A stretch of 64,000 nucleotides of DNA, from assembly GCF_963669205.1 (NCBI RefSeq), contig NZ_OY769915.1:2020001-2084000 (forward strand), written 5' to 3'. Origin of the DNA: an uncultured Roseibium sp. (GTDB lineage Bacteria > Pseudomonadota > Alphaproteobacteria > Rhizobiales > Stappiaceae). This document shows positions 1-7,957 of the stretch, in pieces. The notes beneath the pieces were generated by a model. That model ran no database searches. It saw only the letters and a program-made list of their open reading frames with translations, and was not told where the DNA came from. Position 1 is the stretch's first letter. Each line of letters begins with the position of its first letter. A program made the translations under genes and the position numbers.

Positions 1-1
1 C

Positions 2-1162
2 ACGGACGTTCAGGACTGGGCGTCGATCACCGGCGCCGGCGTGGATGAAACGCCCTACGGCATGCCGATCAGTTTCGAAAAGGACGTGGTTCGCCGCAAC
101 GTGGAATGGCTGACCGCGTCGCCGATTTCCTCGATCAACTTCACGCCGATCCACGCGCTGGACGGAACGATCACGCCGCAAGGCTGCGCGTTTGAACGCC
201 ACCATTCGGGTGCGATCGAACTGCGCAAGGAAGACTACCGGCTGATGATCAACGGGCTGGTCGACAGGCCCCTGGTGTTTCACTACGCGGATCTGGAACG
301 GTTCCCGCGGGAGAACCATGTCTATTTCTGTGAATGCGCGGCCAACACCGGCATGGAATGGGCGGGCGCCCAGTTGAACGGGGCCCAGTTCACGCACGGC
401 ATGATCCACAACATGGAATATACCGGTGTGCCGCTGCGCACGCTCCTGAACGAGGCGGGTCTCGCCGCTGCGGGCGACCTCAAGGACAAGTGGGTCTATG
501 TCGAAGGCGCGGATGCCTCCTCCAACGGCCGCTCGATCCCGATGGAAAAGGCCCTGGACGATGTACTGGTGGCGTTCAAGGCCAATGGCGAGGCCCTGCG
601 CATGGAGCACGGCTACCCGGTCCGCCTCGTGGTGCCGGGCTGGGAAGGCAACATGTGGGTGAAGTGGCTGCGCCGCATCGAAGTCACTGACATGGCGGTG
701 GAAAGCCGCGAGGAAACCTCGAAATACACCGACGTCTACGAGGACGGCACCGCCCGGAAATGGACCTGGGTGATGGATGCGAAATCCGTCATTACCTCGC
801 CAAGCCCGCAAATGCCGATTTCACACGGGAAGGGGCCCCTGGTCATCTCCGGGCTCGCCTGGTCCGGACATGGCAAAATCACGCGGGTCGATGTCTCAAG
901 GGACGGCGGCATCACCTGGGAGACGGCGCGTCTTGGCAAGCAGGGCGACACCAAGGCCCTGACCCGCTTCTACCTGGACATCGACTGGGACGGCAATCCG
1001 ATGCTGCTTCAATCGCGTGCCATGGACGAAACCGGATACGTCCAACCGACCAAGGACCAACTTCGCGAAATGCGCGGCGAGAACGCCGTCTATCACAACA
1101 ATTGCATCCAGACCTGGTTCGTGGATGAAAACGGGGTCGCCGAGAATGTCGAAGTCTCTTAA
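2..1162 (+). CDS. soxC: Sulfane dehydrogenase subunit SoxC (5' end cut by window edge)
   Basis: SoxC is the molybdopterin-containing subunit of the periplasmic sulfane dehydrogenase Sox(CD)2, which oxidises the sulfane sulfur carried on SoxYZ during thiosulfate oxidation. The frame is open from base 2, and the visible part is about 386 residues, so only the N-terminus with its export signal is missing. The sulfite-oxidase-type molybdopterin domain is recognisable, with the cofactor-ligand cysteine in the context ECAANTG near base 340, followed by the C-terminal dimerisation domain. The stop overlaps the soxD start by 17 bp, indicating translational coupling. Upstream sox genes presumably lie outside the window. 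Confidence 0.93.
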   Translation, partial: TDVQDWASITGAGVDETPYGMPISFEKDVVRRNVEWLTASPISSINFTPIHALDGTITPQGCAFERHHSGAIELRKEDYRLMINGLVDRPLVFHYADLERFPRENHVYFCECAANTGMEWAGAQLNGAQFTHGMIHNMEYTGVPLRTLLNEAGLAAAGDLKDKWVYVEGADASSNGRSIPMEKALDDVLVAFKANGEALRMEHGYPVRLVVPGWEGNMWVKWLRRIEVTDMAVESREETSKYTDVYEDGTARKWTWVMDAKSVITSPSPQMPISHGKGPLVISGLAWSGHGKITRVDVSRDGGITWETARLGKQGDTKALTRFYLDIDWDGNPMLLQSRAMDETGYVQPTKDQLREMRGENAVYHNNCIQTWFVDENGVAENVEVS

Positions 1163-2441
1163 CCAGATCGTTCTCCCGGTTGCCGGCGGGACGGCGCTTG
1201 CGCTTTCGGCCGCGCTCCTGTTTGCCAACATGGACTACGGGCAAAAGAAGATCGGCGCGCTGGAACAACGGGTCGAGCAGGTCTCTTTGCAGGCGGAAAC
1301 GGCAAACCGGCGCGCCGAGGAAGAGGCGGCGGCCGTCTCGGATCTGAAAGAAAAAATCGCCGAGATCCAGGCCGCGGCGGAAGAACGCGCAGCGCTTGGC
1401 AGCGACCTAACGGAACATGCTCCGGACAGTAACGGAAAATTCGGGCTGGGCCGGGAGGCCCGCACCGAAGAAATTGCGGCCTGGGATGTTGACGTGCTGC
1501 CCGACGGGCGCGGCCTGCCCGAGGGCCGGGGCGATGCCTACTGGGGCGAGGAGGTCTTCGCCGAAAAATGTGCCTCCTGTCACGGTGACTTCGCCGAGGG
1601 CGTGGACAACTGGCCCGTTCTTGCCGGCGGGTTCGACACGCTCGGCGACAAGGATCCGGTAAAGACCGTCGGCTCCTACTGGCCGCATCTTTCGACAGTC
1701 TGGGACTACGTGCACCGCTCCATGCCGTTCGGTGAAGCGCAGACGCTCACCGCGGACGAGACCTATGCGATTGTCGCCTATATCCTCTATTCCAACGATC
1801 TCGTCGACGACGACTTTGAGCTGAGCCACGAGAATTTCGCCGAATTCGAAATGTACAACAGGGACGGCTTCGTCATCGACGATCGTCCGGCGCTGGAATA
1901 CGCCAGGTGGCGGGCCGAGCCCTGCATGGAAAACTGCAAGCCGAGCGTCGAGATCACCATGCGCGCCACGTTCCTTGACGTGACACCGGAAGATGGCGGC
2001 GAGTCGGTCATGAACCACGCGACCGCGGACGATACGCCGACCTTCGTCGCGGCGGCGGTTCCTCCGGAAGAGACCGCCACCGGGGCAGCATCGCCTGCTG
2101 CCGTGTCTGCATCGCTGGATCCTGCACTGGTGGCTTCGGGCGAGAAGGTCTTCAAGAAATGCAGCGCCTGTCACGCAGTTGGCGCAGGCGCGAAGAACAA
2201 GTCCGGTCCGCACCTCAATGCGCTCATCGGCCGCCAGATGGGCTCCGTGGACGGGTTCAAGTATTCCAAGGCGTTTGTGGCCGCGCAGGAAGAAGGCAAG
2301 GTCTGGGACGAGATGGCTCTGGCAGAGTTTCTGGCCAAGCCGAGATCCTACATGAAAGGCACGAAAATGGCCTTCTCCGGGCTGAAGAAACAGGACGACC
2401 TCGATGCCATCACGGCCTATCTGAAATCGGTCGGAGAGTAA
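1146..2441 (+). CDS. soxD: Diheme cytochrome c SoxD, sulfane dehydrogenase subunit
   Basis: SoxD accepts electrons from SoxC in the periplasm. The ATG at 1146 is chosen because it overlaps the soxC end and yields a 431-residue protein beginning with a hydrophobic export or anchor segment (about residues 8-27). Residues of about 33-85 are rich in Glu, Ala and Gln and look like a coiled coil. Two class I haem sites follow: CASCH at residues 142-146 and CSACH at 339-343, with a likely axial Met in GTKMAF. A Pro/Ala/Thr-rich linker separates the domains. The C-terminal domain is a close paralogue of the first half of the next gene product, SoxE. Confidence 0.92.
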   Translation: MSKSLNQIVLPVAGGTALALSAALLFANMDYGQKKIGALEQRVEQVSLQAETANRRAEEEAAAVSDLKEKIAEIQAAAEERAALGSDLTEHAPDSNGKFGLGREARTEEIAAWDVDVLPDGRGLPEGRGDAYWGEEVFAEKCASCHGDFAEGVDNWPVLAGGFDTLGDKDPVKTVGSYWPHLSTVWDYVHRSMPFGEAQTLTADETYAIVAYILYSNDLVDDDFELSHENFAEFEMYNRDGFVIDDRPALEYARWRAEPCMENCKPSVEITMRATFLDVTPEDGGESVMNHATADDTPTFVAAAVPPEETATGAASPAAVSASLDPALVASGEKVFKKCSACHAVGAGAKNKSGPHLNALIGRQMGSVDGFKYSKAFVAAQEEGKVWDEMALAEFLAKPRSYMKGTKMAFSGLKKQDDLDAITAYLKSVGE

Positions 2442-2447
2442 GCGAAG

Positions 2448-3152
2448 ATGCGCCTTGCCCGAAACCTGCCCGCTTTCGTCTTCTGGCTGCTGTGCTCGGC
2501 AGCGCTGGCAGACGACTTCGGCGATCCTGTTGCCGGCGAGGCGGTCTTCAAGAAATGCAAGAGCTGCCACATGGTGGGCGAGGGTGCGAAACACCGGATC
2601 GGGCCTCACCTGAACGGCATCTTCGGCCGGCAGGCCGGAACCCATGACGATTTCCGCTATTCCAAGGCTCTCGTCCGGGCCGGGACCGGCGGGCTTGAAT
2701 GGCATGCCGACACGCTGGACGCGTTCCTGGAAAAGCCGCGGTCGCTTGCCAGCGGAACGCGCATGAGCTTTTCGGGTCTGAGGAAGCCGGCGGACCGGCT
2801 TGACCTGATCGCCTACCTGCGCACGTTCTCCGATGACCCGGCCAACATTCCAGAGGCGGATCCGACGGCGACCCCGACGGACCACGACCTCGACCCGGCC
2901 ATTCTCGCGCTCAAGGGCGATCCGGAATACGGCGAATATCTCAGCAGCGAGTGCACGACCTGCCACCAGGCAGATGGCGCGGACGACGGTATCCCGTCGA
3001 TCGTGCTGTGGCCGGAAGAGGATTTCGTGGTCGCGATGCATGCCTACAAGAACAAGAAACGCGCTCATCCGGTCATGCAGATGATGGCCGGGCGGCTCAA
3101 TGCGGAAGAGATTGCGGCGCTGGCAGCCTATTTTGCCGCGCTTGAACAATGA
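2448..3152 (+). CDS. soxE: Diheme c-type cytochrome SoxE
   Basis: This is a 234-residue exported cytochrome with a cleavable-looking signal peptide (about residues 1-21, ending SAALA) and two haem-binding motifs: CKSCH at 37-41 and CTTCH at 169-173. In Paracoccus-type sox clusters SoxE lies between soxD and soxF and pairs with the SoxF flavoprotein; the same order is seen here. The first domain shares long stretches with the SoxD C-terminal domain (VFKKC, GPHLN, GRQ, FSGL), which points to an ancestral domain duplication. The second domain is shorter and more divergent. It starts 6 bp after soxD, so it is co-transcribed. Confidence 0.88.
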   Translation: MRLARNLPAFVFWLLCSAALADDFGDPVAGEAVFKKCKSCHMVGEGAKHRIGPHLNGIFGRQAGTHDDFRYSKALVRAGTGGLEWHADTLDAFLEKPRSLASGTRMSFSGLRKPADRLDLIAYLRTFSDDPANIPEADPTATPTDHDLDPAILALKGDPEYGEYLSSECTTCHQADGADDGIPSIVLWPEEDFVVAMHAYKNKKRAHPVMQMMAGRLNAEEIAALAAYFAALEQ

Positions 3153-3174
3153 CGGTGCATTTAGGGAGGAAGAA

Positions 3175-4434
3175 ATGACACTGAACAGAAGACAATTTGT
3201 CGGCACGACCGCTGCAATGGCGGCCGTCCTGTCCGCTCCCATGGTCAAGGCACAGGGAACACCGCGTGTCGTGGTCGTCGGGGGTGGTGCCGGCGGCGCC
3301 ACGGCCGCACGCTACATCGCCAAGGACAGCAAGGGGGCGGTCGACGTTACCCTGATCGAACCGACACGCAAGTACTATACGTGCTTCTTCTCCAACCTTT
3401 ATCTCGGCGGTTTCAAGGAAATCGAGGACATCGGCCACACCTATGGCGGTCTTGCCGCAGGTGGCGTCAACGTCGTTCATGACTGGGCGATCGGTGTCGA
3501 TCGCGACGCCAAGACGGTGGCCCTGGCGGGCGGCGGTTCGGTGCCTTACGACAAGCTGATCCTGAGCCCGGGTATCGACTTCGTGGAAGGGGCCGTCGAG
3601 GGCTGGGGCCTGAGCGCGCAGAACGCGATGCCGCATGCCTACAAGGCGGGCTCGCAATCGGAGCTTTTGAAGGCACAGCTGATGGCGATGCCGGAGGGTG
3701 GAACCTTTGCCATGGTCGCGCCGCCAAACCCTTATCGCTGTCCTCCGGGGCCATATGAACGGGTTTCGATGGTCGCGCATTTCCTGAAGCAGAACAACCC
3801 GACCGCGAAGATCATCGTTGCCGACCCGAAGCCGAAATTTTCCAAGATGGCGCTCTTTCAGGAAGGTTGGGCGAACCACTACGAGGGCATGGTCGACTGG
3901 ATCGGTGAGGACTTCGGCGGCGGCAACGTCTCCGTCGACCCGGGTGCCATGACGATCACCATCGACGGCGAGGAGACGAAGGTCGACGTCTGCAACGTCA
4001 TACCGGCCATGAAGGCCGGCCGCATCGCCGATCTCGCCGGTGTTACCGACGGCAACTGGGCGCCGGTGAATGCCGCCGACATGTCGGCAAAGGCGGATGC
4101 CGACATCTACGTCCTCGGCGACGCCTCGAGCCAGGGCGACATGCCGAAATCAGGATTTTCCGCGAACTCCCAGGCCAAGGTCTGCGCCAATGCCATGCGC
4201 GGTGCGCTGACGGGGTCCAAGGTCTTCCCGGCGAAATTCTCCAACACCTGCTGGTCGCTGATCGCACCCGACGATGGTGTCAAGGTCGGCGCGACCTATG
4301 AGGCAACACCGGAGAAAATCGCCAAGGTTGACGGCTTCATTTCCCAGACCGGTGAAAGCGCGGACCTGCGCAAGGCAACCTACGAGGAATCGGAGGGCTG
4401 GTACACCGGCATCACCACGGACATGCTCGGCTAA
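3175..4434 (+). CDS. soxF: SoxF, FAD flavoprotein of flavocytochrome c sulfide dehydrogenase type
   Basis: This is a 419-residue FAD protein homologous to the flavoprotein subunit FccB, which oxidises sulfide or polysulfide in the periplasm and passes electrons to a c-type cytochrome. The ATG at 3175 follows a good ribosome-binding site (AGGGAGGA) and gives a twin-arginine signal (NRRQFVGT, residues 4-11), consistent with export of a folded flavoprotein. A GxGxxG dinucleotide-binding motif lies at 36-41. Cys70 and Cys189 match the redox-active disulfide of the family. soxE lies 22 bp upstream and is its likely cytochrome partner. Confidence 0.9.
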   Translation: MTLNRRQFVGTTAAMAAVLSAPMVKAQGTPRVVVVGGGAGGATAARYIAKDSKGAVDVTLIEPTRKYYTCFFSNLYLGGFKEIEDIGHTYGGLAAGGVNVVHDWAIGVDRDAKTVALAGGGSVPYDKLILSPGIDFVEGAVEGWGLSAQNAMPHAYKAGSQSELLKAQLMAMPEGGTFAMVAPPNPYRCPPGPYERVSMVAHFLKQNNPTAKIIVADPKPKFSKMALFQEGWANHYEGMVDWIGEDFGGGNVSVDPGAMTITIDGEETKVDVCNVIPAMKAGRIADLAGVTDGNWAPVNAADMSAKADADIYVLGDASSQGDMPKSGFSANSQAKVCANAMRGALTGSKVFPAKFSNTCWSLIAPDDGVKVGATYEATPEKIAKVDGFISQTGESADLRKATYEESEGWYTGITTDMLG

Positions 4435-4528
4435 GTCATTGCGCTCGCAGCGTCCCGGGACTGATTTCGATCAATGCCCGGGGCGCAGCCAGGCTCCAGA
4501 ATTGCGTTGAAACGTGGAGGATCAGACT

Positions 4529-4963
4529 ATGAAATCCGTTGTTCTTGCAGCCGTTCTCGGCCTCACCTTCAGCAGCGCTGCCTTGGCCGATCAGCCGTTC
4601 ACCTATTCCTTCGACGGGTCCTTCGAGGACGCGACTTTCGCTGTCGAGAGCGCCATCGTCGGGGAGGGGCTGGTGATCGATTCCGTCAGCCACGTCGGAG
4701 CCATGCTCAACCGGACTGCGGCCGATGTCGGCAGTGAGGAAACAATCTTCAAGAACGCCGATATCTTCCTGTTCTGCTCTGCCCTGATCTCGCGCCAGGT
4801 CATGGAGAAGGACCCGATGAACATTGTGCATTGCCCGTATGGAATATTCGTCATGGAGACGGATGAGGGCGTCACGATCGGCCACAAGGATTATCCGGAC
4901 GGGTCCATGCAGGCGGTCGAGAACCTGATGCAGCAGATCGTCGCCGAGGCAATCGGTAATTGA
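4529..4963 (+). CDS. Periplasmic DUF302 domain protein
   Basis: This 144-residue protein starts with a signal peptide (residues 1-19, ending AALA), followed by a DUF302-like domain. The ATG at 4529 is preferred over a GTG at 4514 because it places GTGGAGG at the right distance as a ribosome-binding site and makes the signal peptide N-terminal. DUF302 proteins often occur near sulfur and redox genes, but no molecular function is established. It is last on the plus strand in the sox cluster; a GC-rich hairpin lies between it and soxF (about 4458-4490). Co-expression with sox is likely from position but unproven. Confidence 0.75.
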   Translation: MKSVVLAAVLGLTFSSAALADQPFTYSFDGSFEDATFAVESAIVGEGLVIDSVSHVGAMLNRTAADVGSEETIFKNADIFLFCSALISRQVMEKDPMNIVHCPYGIFVMETDEGVTIGHKDYPDGSMQAVENLMQQIVAEAIGN

Positions 4964-5028
4964 GACACTTCAGAAGTTTCCAGCGGCCCGCGGCCGCTTG
5001 TTTGCCAGGACCGGAAGAGAGCGTGAGA

Positions 5029-5058
5029 GCGCCACCGCATTTGCTTGCGGGCGCCTTT
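5029..5058. terminator. Candidate terminator between convergent genes
   Basis: GCGCC (5029-5033) pairs with GGCGC (5050-5054), and CGCA pairs with TGCG inside it, followed on the plus strand by CTTTCC. It lies between the DUF302 gene and the convergent metallohydrolase gene. The T tract is short, so strength is uncertain. Confidence 0.45.
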
Positions 5059-5070
5059 CCGGTGATGGTG

Positions 5071-6018
5071 CTATTCGAACTCCATCTGCTCATAGACCCG
5101 GCCTGCATTCCGGGTGGCAAGTTCCTCGAACGTATCCAGATGGGCATAGGGAGACTGGTCGACATAGTAGGCATCGGCCAGGTCGCCGCCGTCTTCGATA
5201 TGCACTCCGATCTTCTCGCGCAGGTAAAGCAGGTAGTCGCGCGTGTAGCGGCGGACCTGCGCCATGTTGGTCGGGTGGCCATGGCCCGGAATGACGTAGG
5301 TCGCGTTCAGGGCCTCGAAGCCGGTCTCCCATGTCTCCAGCCAGTCCGCGGCGATCGTGTCTTCGAAAATCGGCAGCATGCGCTCGTGAAAGGCCATGTC
5401 GCCGGCAATCACGAGGCTTTGCTCCGGCAGCCACACCTGTGTGTCCCCCGGGCCGTGTGCGGGCCCTAGATGAAGGACCTCGATGCGGAAATTGCCCATC
5501 TCGATGACATGTCTGTCCTCGAAAGTCTGCGTCGGCGGCGCTACGAAGGTGCCCTCAGCCTTGTCCCGGTTGTACCGTTTCATGGCCTGAAGGATCTGGT
5601 TGCCGCGTTCCTCGATTTCATGGGCGGCATCGACATGCGCCAGGATCGGGACACCTTGTTCCGACCAGTAGGAGTTGCCGAGCATCGCGTGACCCTGGCC
5701 GTTTTCGTCGATGACGAGTTTGACGGGCTGATCGGTGACTGCCCTGATTTCCTCGTGAAGCGCTTTGGCGAGGATATGGGCCGCCCCGCCATTGATCACG
5801 ATGACGCCATCTCCGGTCACGATGAAACTCAGATTGTTGTTGTGGCCGGAGTTTTCATAGGTCGGCGGTGCCGTCGCGCCGATGGCGGACCAGACATGCG
5901 GGATGACTTCCACCGGCTTGGAGTAGAGTGCGGAGCCCGGATATTGGTCTGCAATGTCTTCGCTGGCCTGCGCCGATGCGGCGAGACAAACGGAAAGGAG
6001 CACACCCGCGATACGCAT
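5071..6018 (-). CDS. Exported metallo-beta-lactamase-fold protein with degenerate metal motif (SoxH-like)
   Basis: A 315-residue protein with an N-terminal signal peptide (residues 1-18) and the MBL fold, resembling the SoxH-type metallohydrolases that accompany sox genes. The ATG at 6018 shares its A with the TGA of the upstream gene (TGATG), giving strict coupling. The canonical HxHxDH zinc motif should sit just before the conserved GN at about residue 114, but the sequence reads NGQGHA (106-111), so the first metal ligands are absent. Later family residues are present: His188 (GPAHG), Asp207 (AGDM) and His246 (PGHGH). It may be a pseudoenzyme, or bind a single metal or another ligand. Confidence 0.85.
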   Translation of the reverse strand: MRIAGVLLSVCLAASAQASEDIADQYPGSALYSKPVEVIPHVWSAIGATAPPTYENSGHNNNLSFIVTGDGVIVINGGAAHILAKALHEEIRAVTDQPVKLVIDENGQGHAMLGNSYWSEQGVPILAHVDAAHEIEERGNQILQAMKRYNRDKAEGTFVAPPTQTFEDRHVIEMGNFRIEVLHLGPAHGPGDTQVWLPEQSLVIAGDMAFHERMLPIFEDTIAADWLETWETGFEALNATYVIPGHGHPTNMAQVRRYTRDYLLYLREKIGVHIEDGGDLADAYYVDQSPYAHLDTFEELATRNAGRVYEQMEFE

Positions 6019-6932
6019 CAGGACGCCTCCGGAAGGAAGCGGAAGACATCGCCTGTGCGTTCCACATGCCCGATCCCGCCGCCGGGAAGGTGAAAACCGG
6101 CAATCTTGAGATCGTCGGCGATGATCCGGTCCAGGAGCGCGATCCGCGTCGAGGCGGCAACCTCGGCATCCTGGTCCGATCCGCTTGGCCACGCGGGCCG
6201 CATGAAGGCGACGTGGTGGTTGCCGATGGCATCCCCGATCACGAGTGCGGCCTGCGAACCGCTTCGGATTTCGAAACTCATGTGGCCGGGTGTGTGCCCG
6301 GGAGTGGAAACGGCAAGGATCCCGGGCAGGATTTCCTGATCGCCTGAAAAGAACTCGACCGTGTCCTCGATGGCCTCTAACCTGCGTCTGGCGCCGACCG
6401 CCATGGCAGCGCGCGCTTCGCCGATCGTGTTGACGGTCTCCGGGTTCCACCAGTAGTCCCACTCGGCGCGGCCGATCATGTAGGTCGCATTGTTAAAGAC
6501 GGGATCGTCGAACGCGTCGAGCAGGCCCCAGATGTGATCCGGATGGGCGTGGGTGAAAACCACATGCGTGACATCTTCGGGGGCAACGCCTGCCTGCTCC
6601 AGTCCCTCCGCAAGCTCACCTGCAGTCGGTTGGAAGTCAGGCCCCGATCCAACGTCGAACAGAACCTTGTTGGTGCCGTCGCGGTAGAGCGAGACATTGC
6701 AGCCCGGCGTCAGCGTTTCCTGTGAAACCCCGGCTTCCTCCAGCAAGGGGAGAAGCTTGTCCTGCGGCATCGGATCGAAAATGAAACTGCCCGGAAGCGT
6801 CAGGTGTCCGTCGCTGATCGTTGTCAGCGTTCCCTGGCCGATCGACGTCTCGGCCATCGCGAACCGGCTGAGTTGCGCGGATAGGGGCAGGGTGGCACAC
6901 CCCGACAAAAAGGCACGGCGGGATAGGGACAT
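6018..6932 (-). CDS. Exported metallo-beta-lactamase-fold hydrolase
   Basis: This 304-residue MBL-fold protein has a signal with a twin-arginine-like core (SRRAFLSG, residues 4-11) and an intact zinc motif HAHPDH at 128-133, plus later His (PGHTPGH) and Asp (GDAIGN) ligands. It therefore keeps the catalytic site that its downstream partner lacks. The gene leads a two-gene operon with that partner and overlaps it by one base. The substrate is unknown; a thiol, persulfide or lactone hydrolase role next to sox would be reasonable but is inference. The first Met fits the signal peptide. Confidence 0.85.
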   Translation of the reverse strand: MSLSRRAFLSGCATLPLSAQLSRFAMAETSIGQGTLTTISDGHLTLPGSFIFDPMPQDKLLPLLEEAGVSQETLTPGCNVSLYRDGTNKVLFDVGSGPDFQPTAGELAEGLEQAGVAPEDVTHVVFTHAHPDHIWGLLDAFDDPVFNNATYMIGRAEWDYWWNPETVNTIGEARAAMAVGARRRLEAIEDTVEFFSGDQEILPGILAVSTPGHTPGHMSFEIRSGSQAALVIGDAIGNHHVAFMRPAWPSGSDQDAEVAASTRIALLDRIIADDLKIAGFHLPGGGIGHVERTGDVFRFLPEAS

Positions 6933-6942
6933 TGCGCTTCCT

Positions 6943-6973
6943 CATATAAAATTCTTATATTTGAATATGTATG
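6943..6973 (-). promoter_or_regulatory. AT-rich promoter/operator of the metallohydrolase pair
   Basis: This segment directly upstream of the 6932 start is strikingly AT-rich against the GC-rich background. Read on the minus strand it contains ATATAAGAATTTTA, which matches ATATAAGAATTATA at 10903-10916 in the dctP/GntR intergenic region in 13 of 14 positions, and a CATACATAT half-site-like stretch. Shared regulation by the GntR protein is an inference. Confidence 0.4.
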
Positions 6974-7009
6974 AAAAAGCCCGGTTTCACAAGCGGAATT
7001 GAGGAGACC

Positions 7010-7031
7010 GGGGTCTGCGGAAACAGACCCC
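7010..7031 (-). terminator. Hairpin downstream of the maleate isomerase-like gene
   Basis: GGGGTCTG (7010-7017) and CAGACCCC (7024-7031) form a perfect 8-bp stem with a 6-nt loop, between the end of the TRAP operon (7143) and the promoter of the next operon. There is no clear U tract on the minus strand, so intrinsic termination is only possible, not shown. Confidence 0.35.
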
Positions 7032-7142
7032 GCGGCGTCGGCCCGATCATCAGAAAGGGCGGCTCTGGCGGAACGACAGGTCATGTGGCTGACTACCGCC
7101 GGCGTATCCCGTTCAGACTGTGGTACCGTCATCGGGAAAAGA

Positions 7143-7928
7143 TCAGGCAACCTTCGGCAGTCTTGCAAGCTGACCGCCTGACAGAAGAGCGCCTCCACCC
7201 GGCGCAACTTCGGTCAGGCCGAGGCTTTGAAGGATTTTGCGCGTTGTCGCGACAGCCGCTGAAACCGTCGGCAAGCCCGAGGCGCGTTCGATCATTTCAA
7301 TTGCCGGAAGGGACGGCATTTGAACGCAGGCGGACGCGACGATGGCATCGACCCCGCGCACGTCCAGCTTGCGCCACAGTTCAGCCGGAGCCGCCGGATC
7401 CTGGGACGCGACATCCAGATTGTCCGGTATTTCGAGTGCGAGAAAATCCTGAACCTCAACACCTTCGTGCTCGATGTAATCGACAACCAGCTTCGTCAAA
7501 GGCTTCATGTAAGGGCATATGATCGAGACTTTCTTGACGCCCATTTCCTTCAAGCTGTCCACCAGGGCCCCGGCGGAGTTCAGAACCGGCGTCGGAAATC
7601 CGTTGTCAGCGGTAGCCTGATGGAGTTTTTCAGACGACGTGCGGTGGTAGCCAAGACCCATGGACATGATCGCGACGAGGCAGGCATAGGCCTGGACTTC
7701 AACGGCAGCGTCGGAAAGCTCGGTCGCGCAGCGGAGGCTGTCGGCATCCATCGCCTCCAGTTCTTCCTTGACCACCGCCTTCATGCGCATGCGCGAGGAG
7801 TGGAACGTGAACCGGTCGGGCAGAATCGACTCTCGTGCTTTCAACAGCGCGGGTATTTCGGTTTCCATGGTGACATTGGAACTGGGAACAATAAGTCCGA
7901 TGCGGCGAAAACGGGAAGCTTGGGACAT
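7143..7928 (-). CDS. Maleate cis-trans isomerase / Asp-Glu racemase superfamily protein
   Basis: A 261-residue cytosolic protein of the Asp/Glu racemase fold. Two cysteines in the expected positions, Cys83 (YACLVAI) and Cys201 (SACVQMP), match the catalytic pair of maleate isomerases and racemases and argue against the single-cysteine arylmalonate decarboxylases. The ATG at 7928 has an AGGAG ribosome-binding site about 9 nt upstream; longer frames lack a good start. It is the last gene of an operon with a TRAP transporter 29 bp upstream, so the transported acid (maleate or another small dicarboxylate-like compound) is probably its substrate or is converted nearby. The exact substrate cannot be read from sequence. 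Confidence 0.8.
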   Translation of the reverse strand: MSQASRFRRIGLIVPSSNVTMETEIPALLKARESILPDRFTFHSSRMRMKAVVKEELEAMDADSLRCATELSDAAVEVQAYACLVAIMSMGLGYHRTSSEKLHQATADNGFPTPVLNSAGALVDSLKEMGVKKVSIICPYMKPLTKLVVDYIEHEGVEVQDFLALEIPDNLDVASQDPAAPAELWRKLDVRGVDAIVASACVQMPSLPAIEMIERASGLPTVSAAVATTRKILQSLGLTEVAPGGGALLSGGQLARLPKVA

Positions 7929-7957
7929 GAGATATCTCCTGTTTCGGGTGCCGGGGC

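Noticed and set aside
1407..3302. Long open frame (631 codons) on the minus strand across soxD and soxE
   Set aside because: It is antisense to two haem proteins with intact CxxCH motifs; Arg/His/Gly/Pro-rich shadow composition and no family features.
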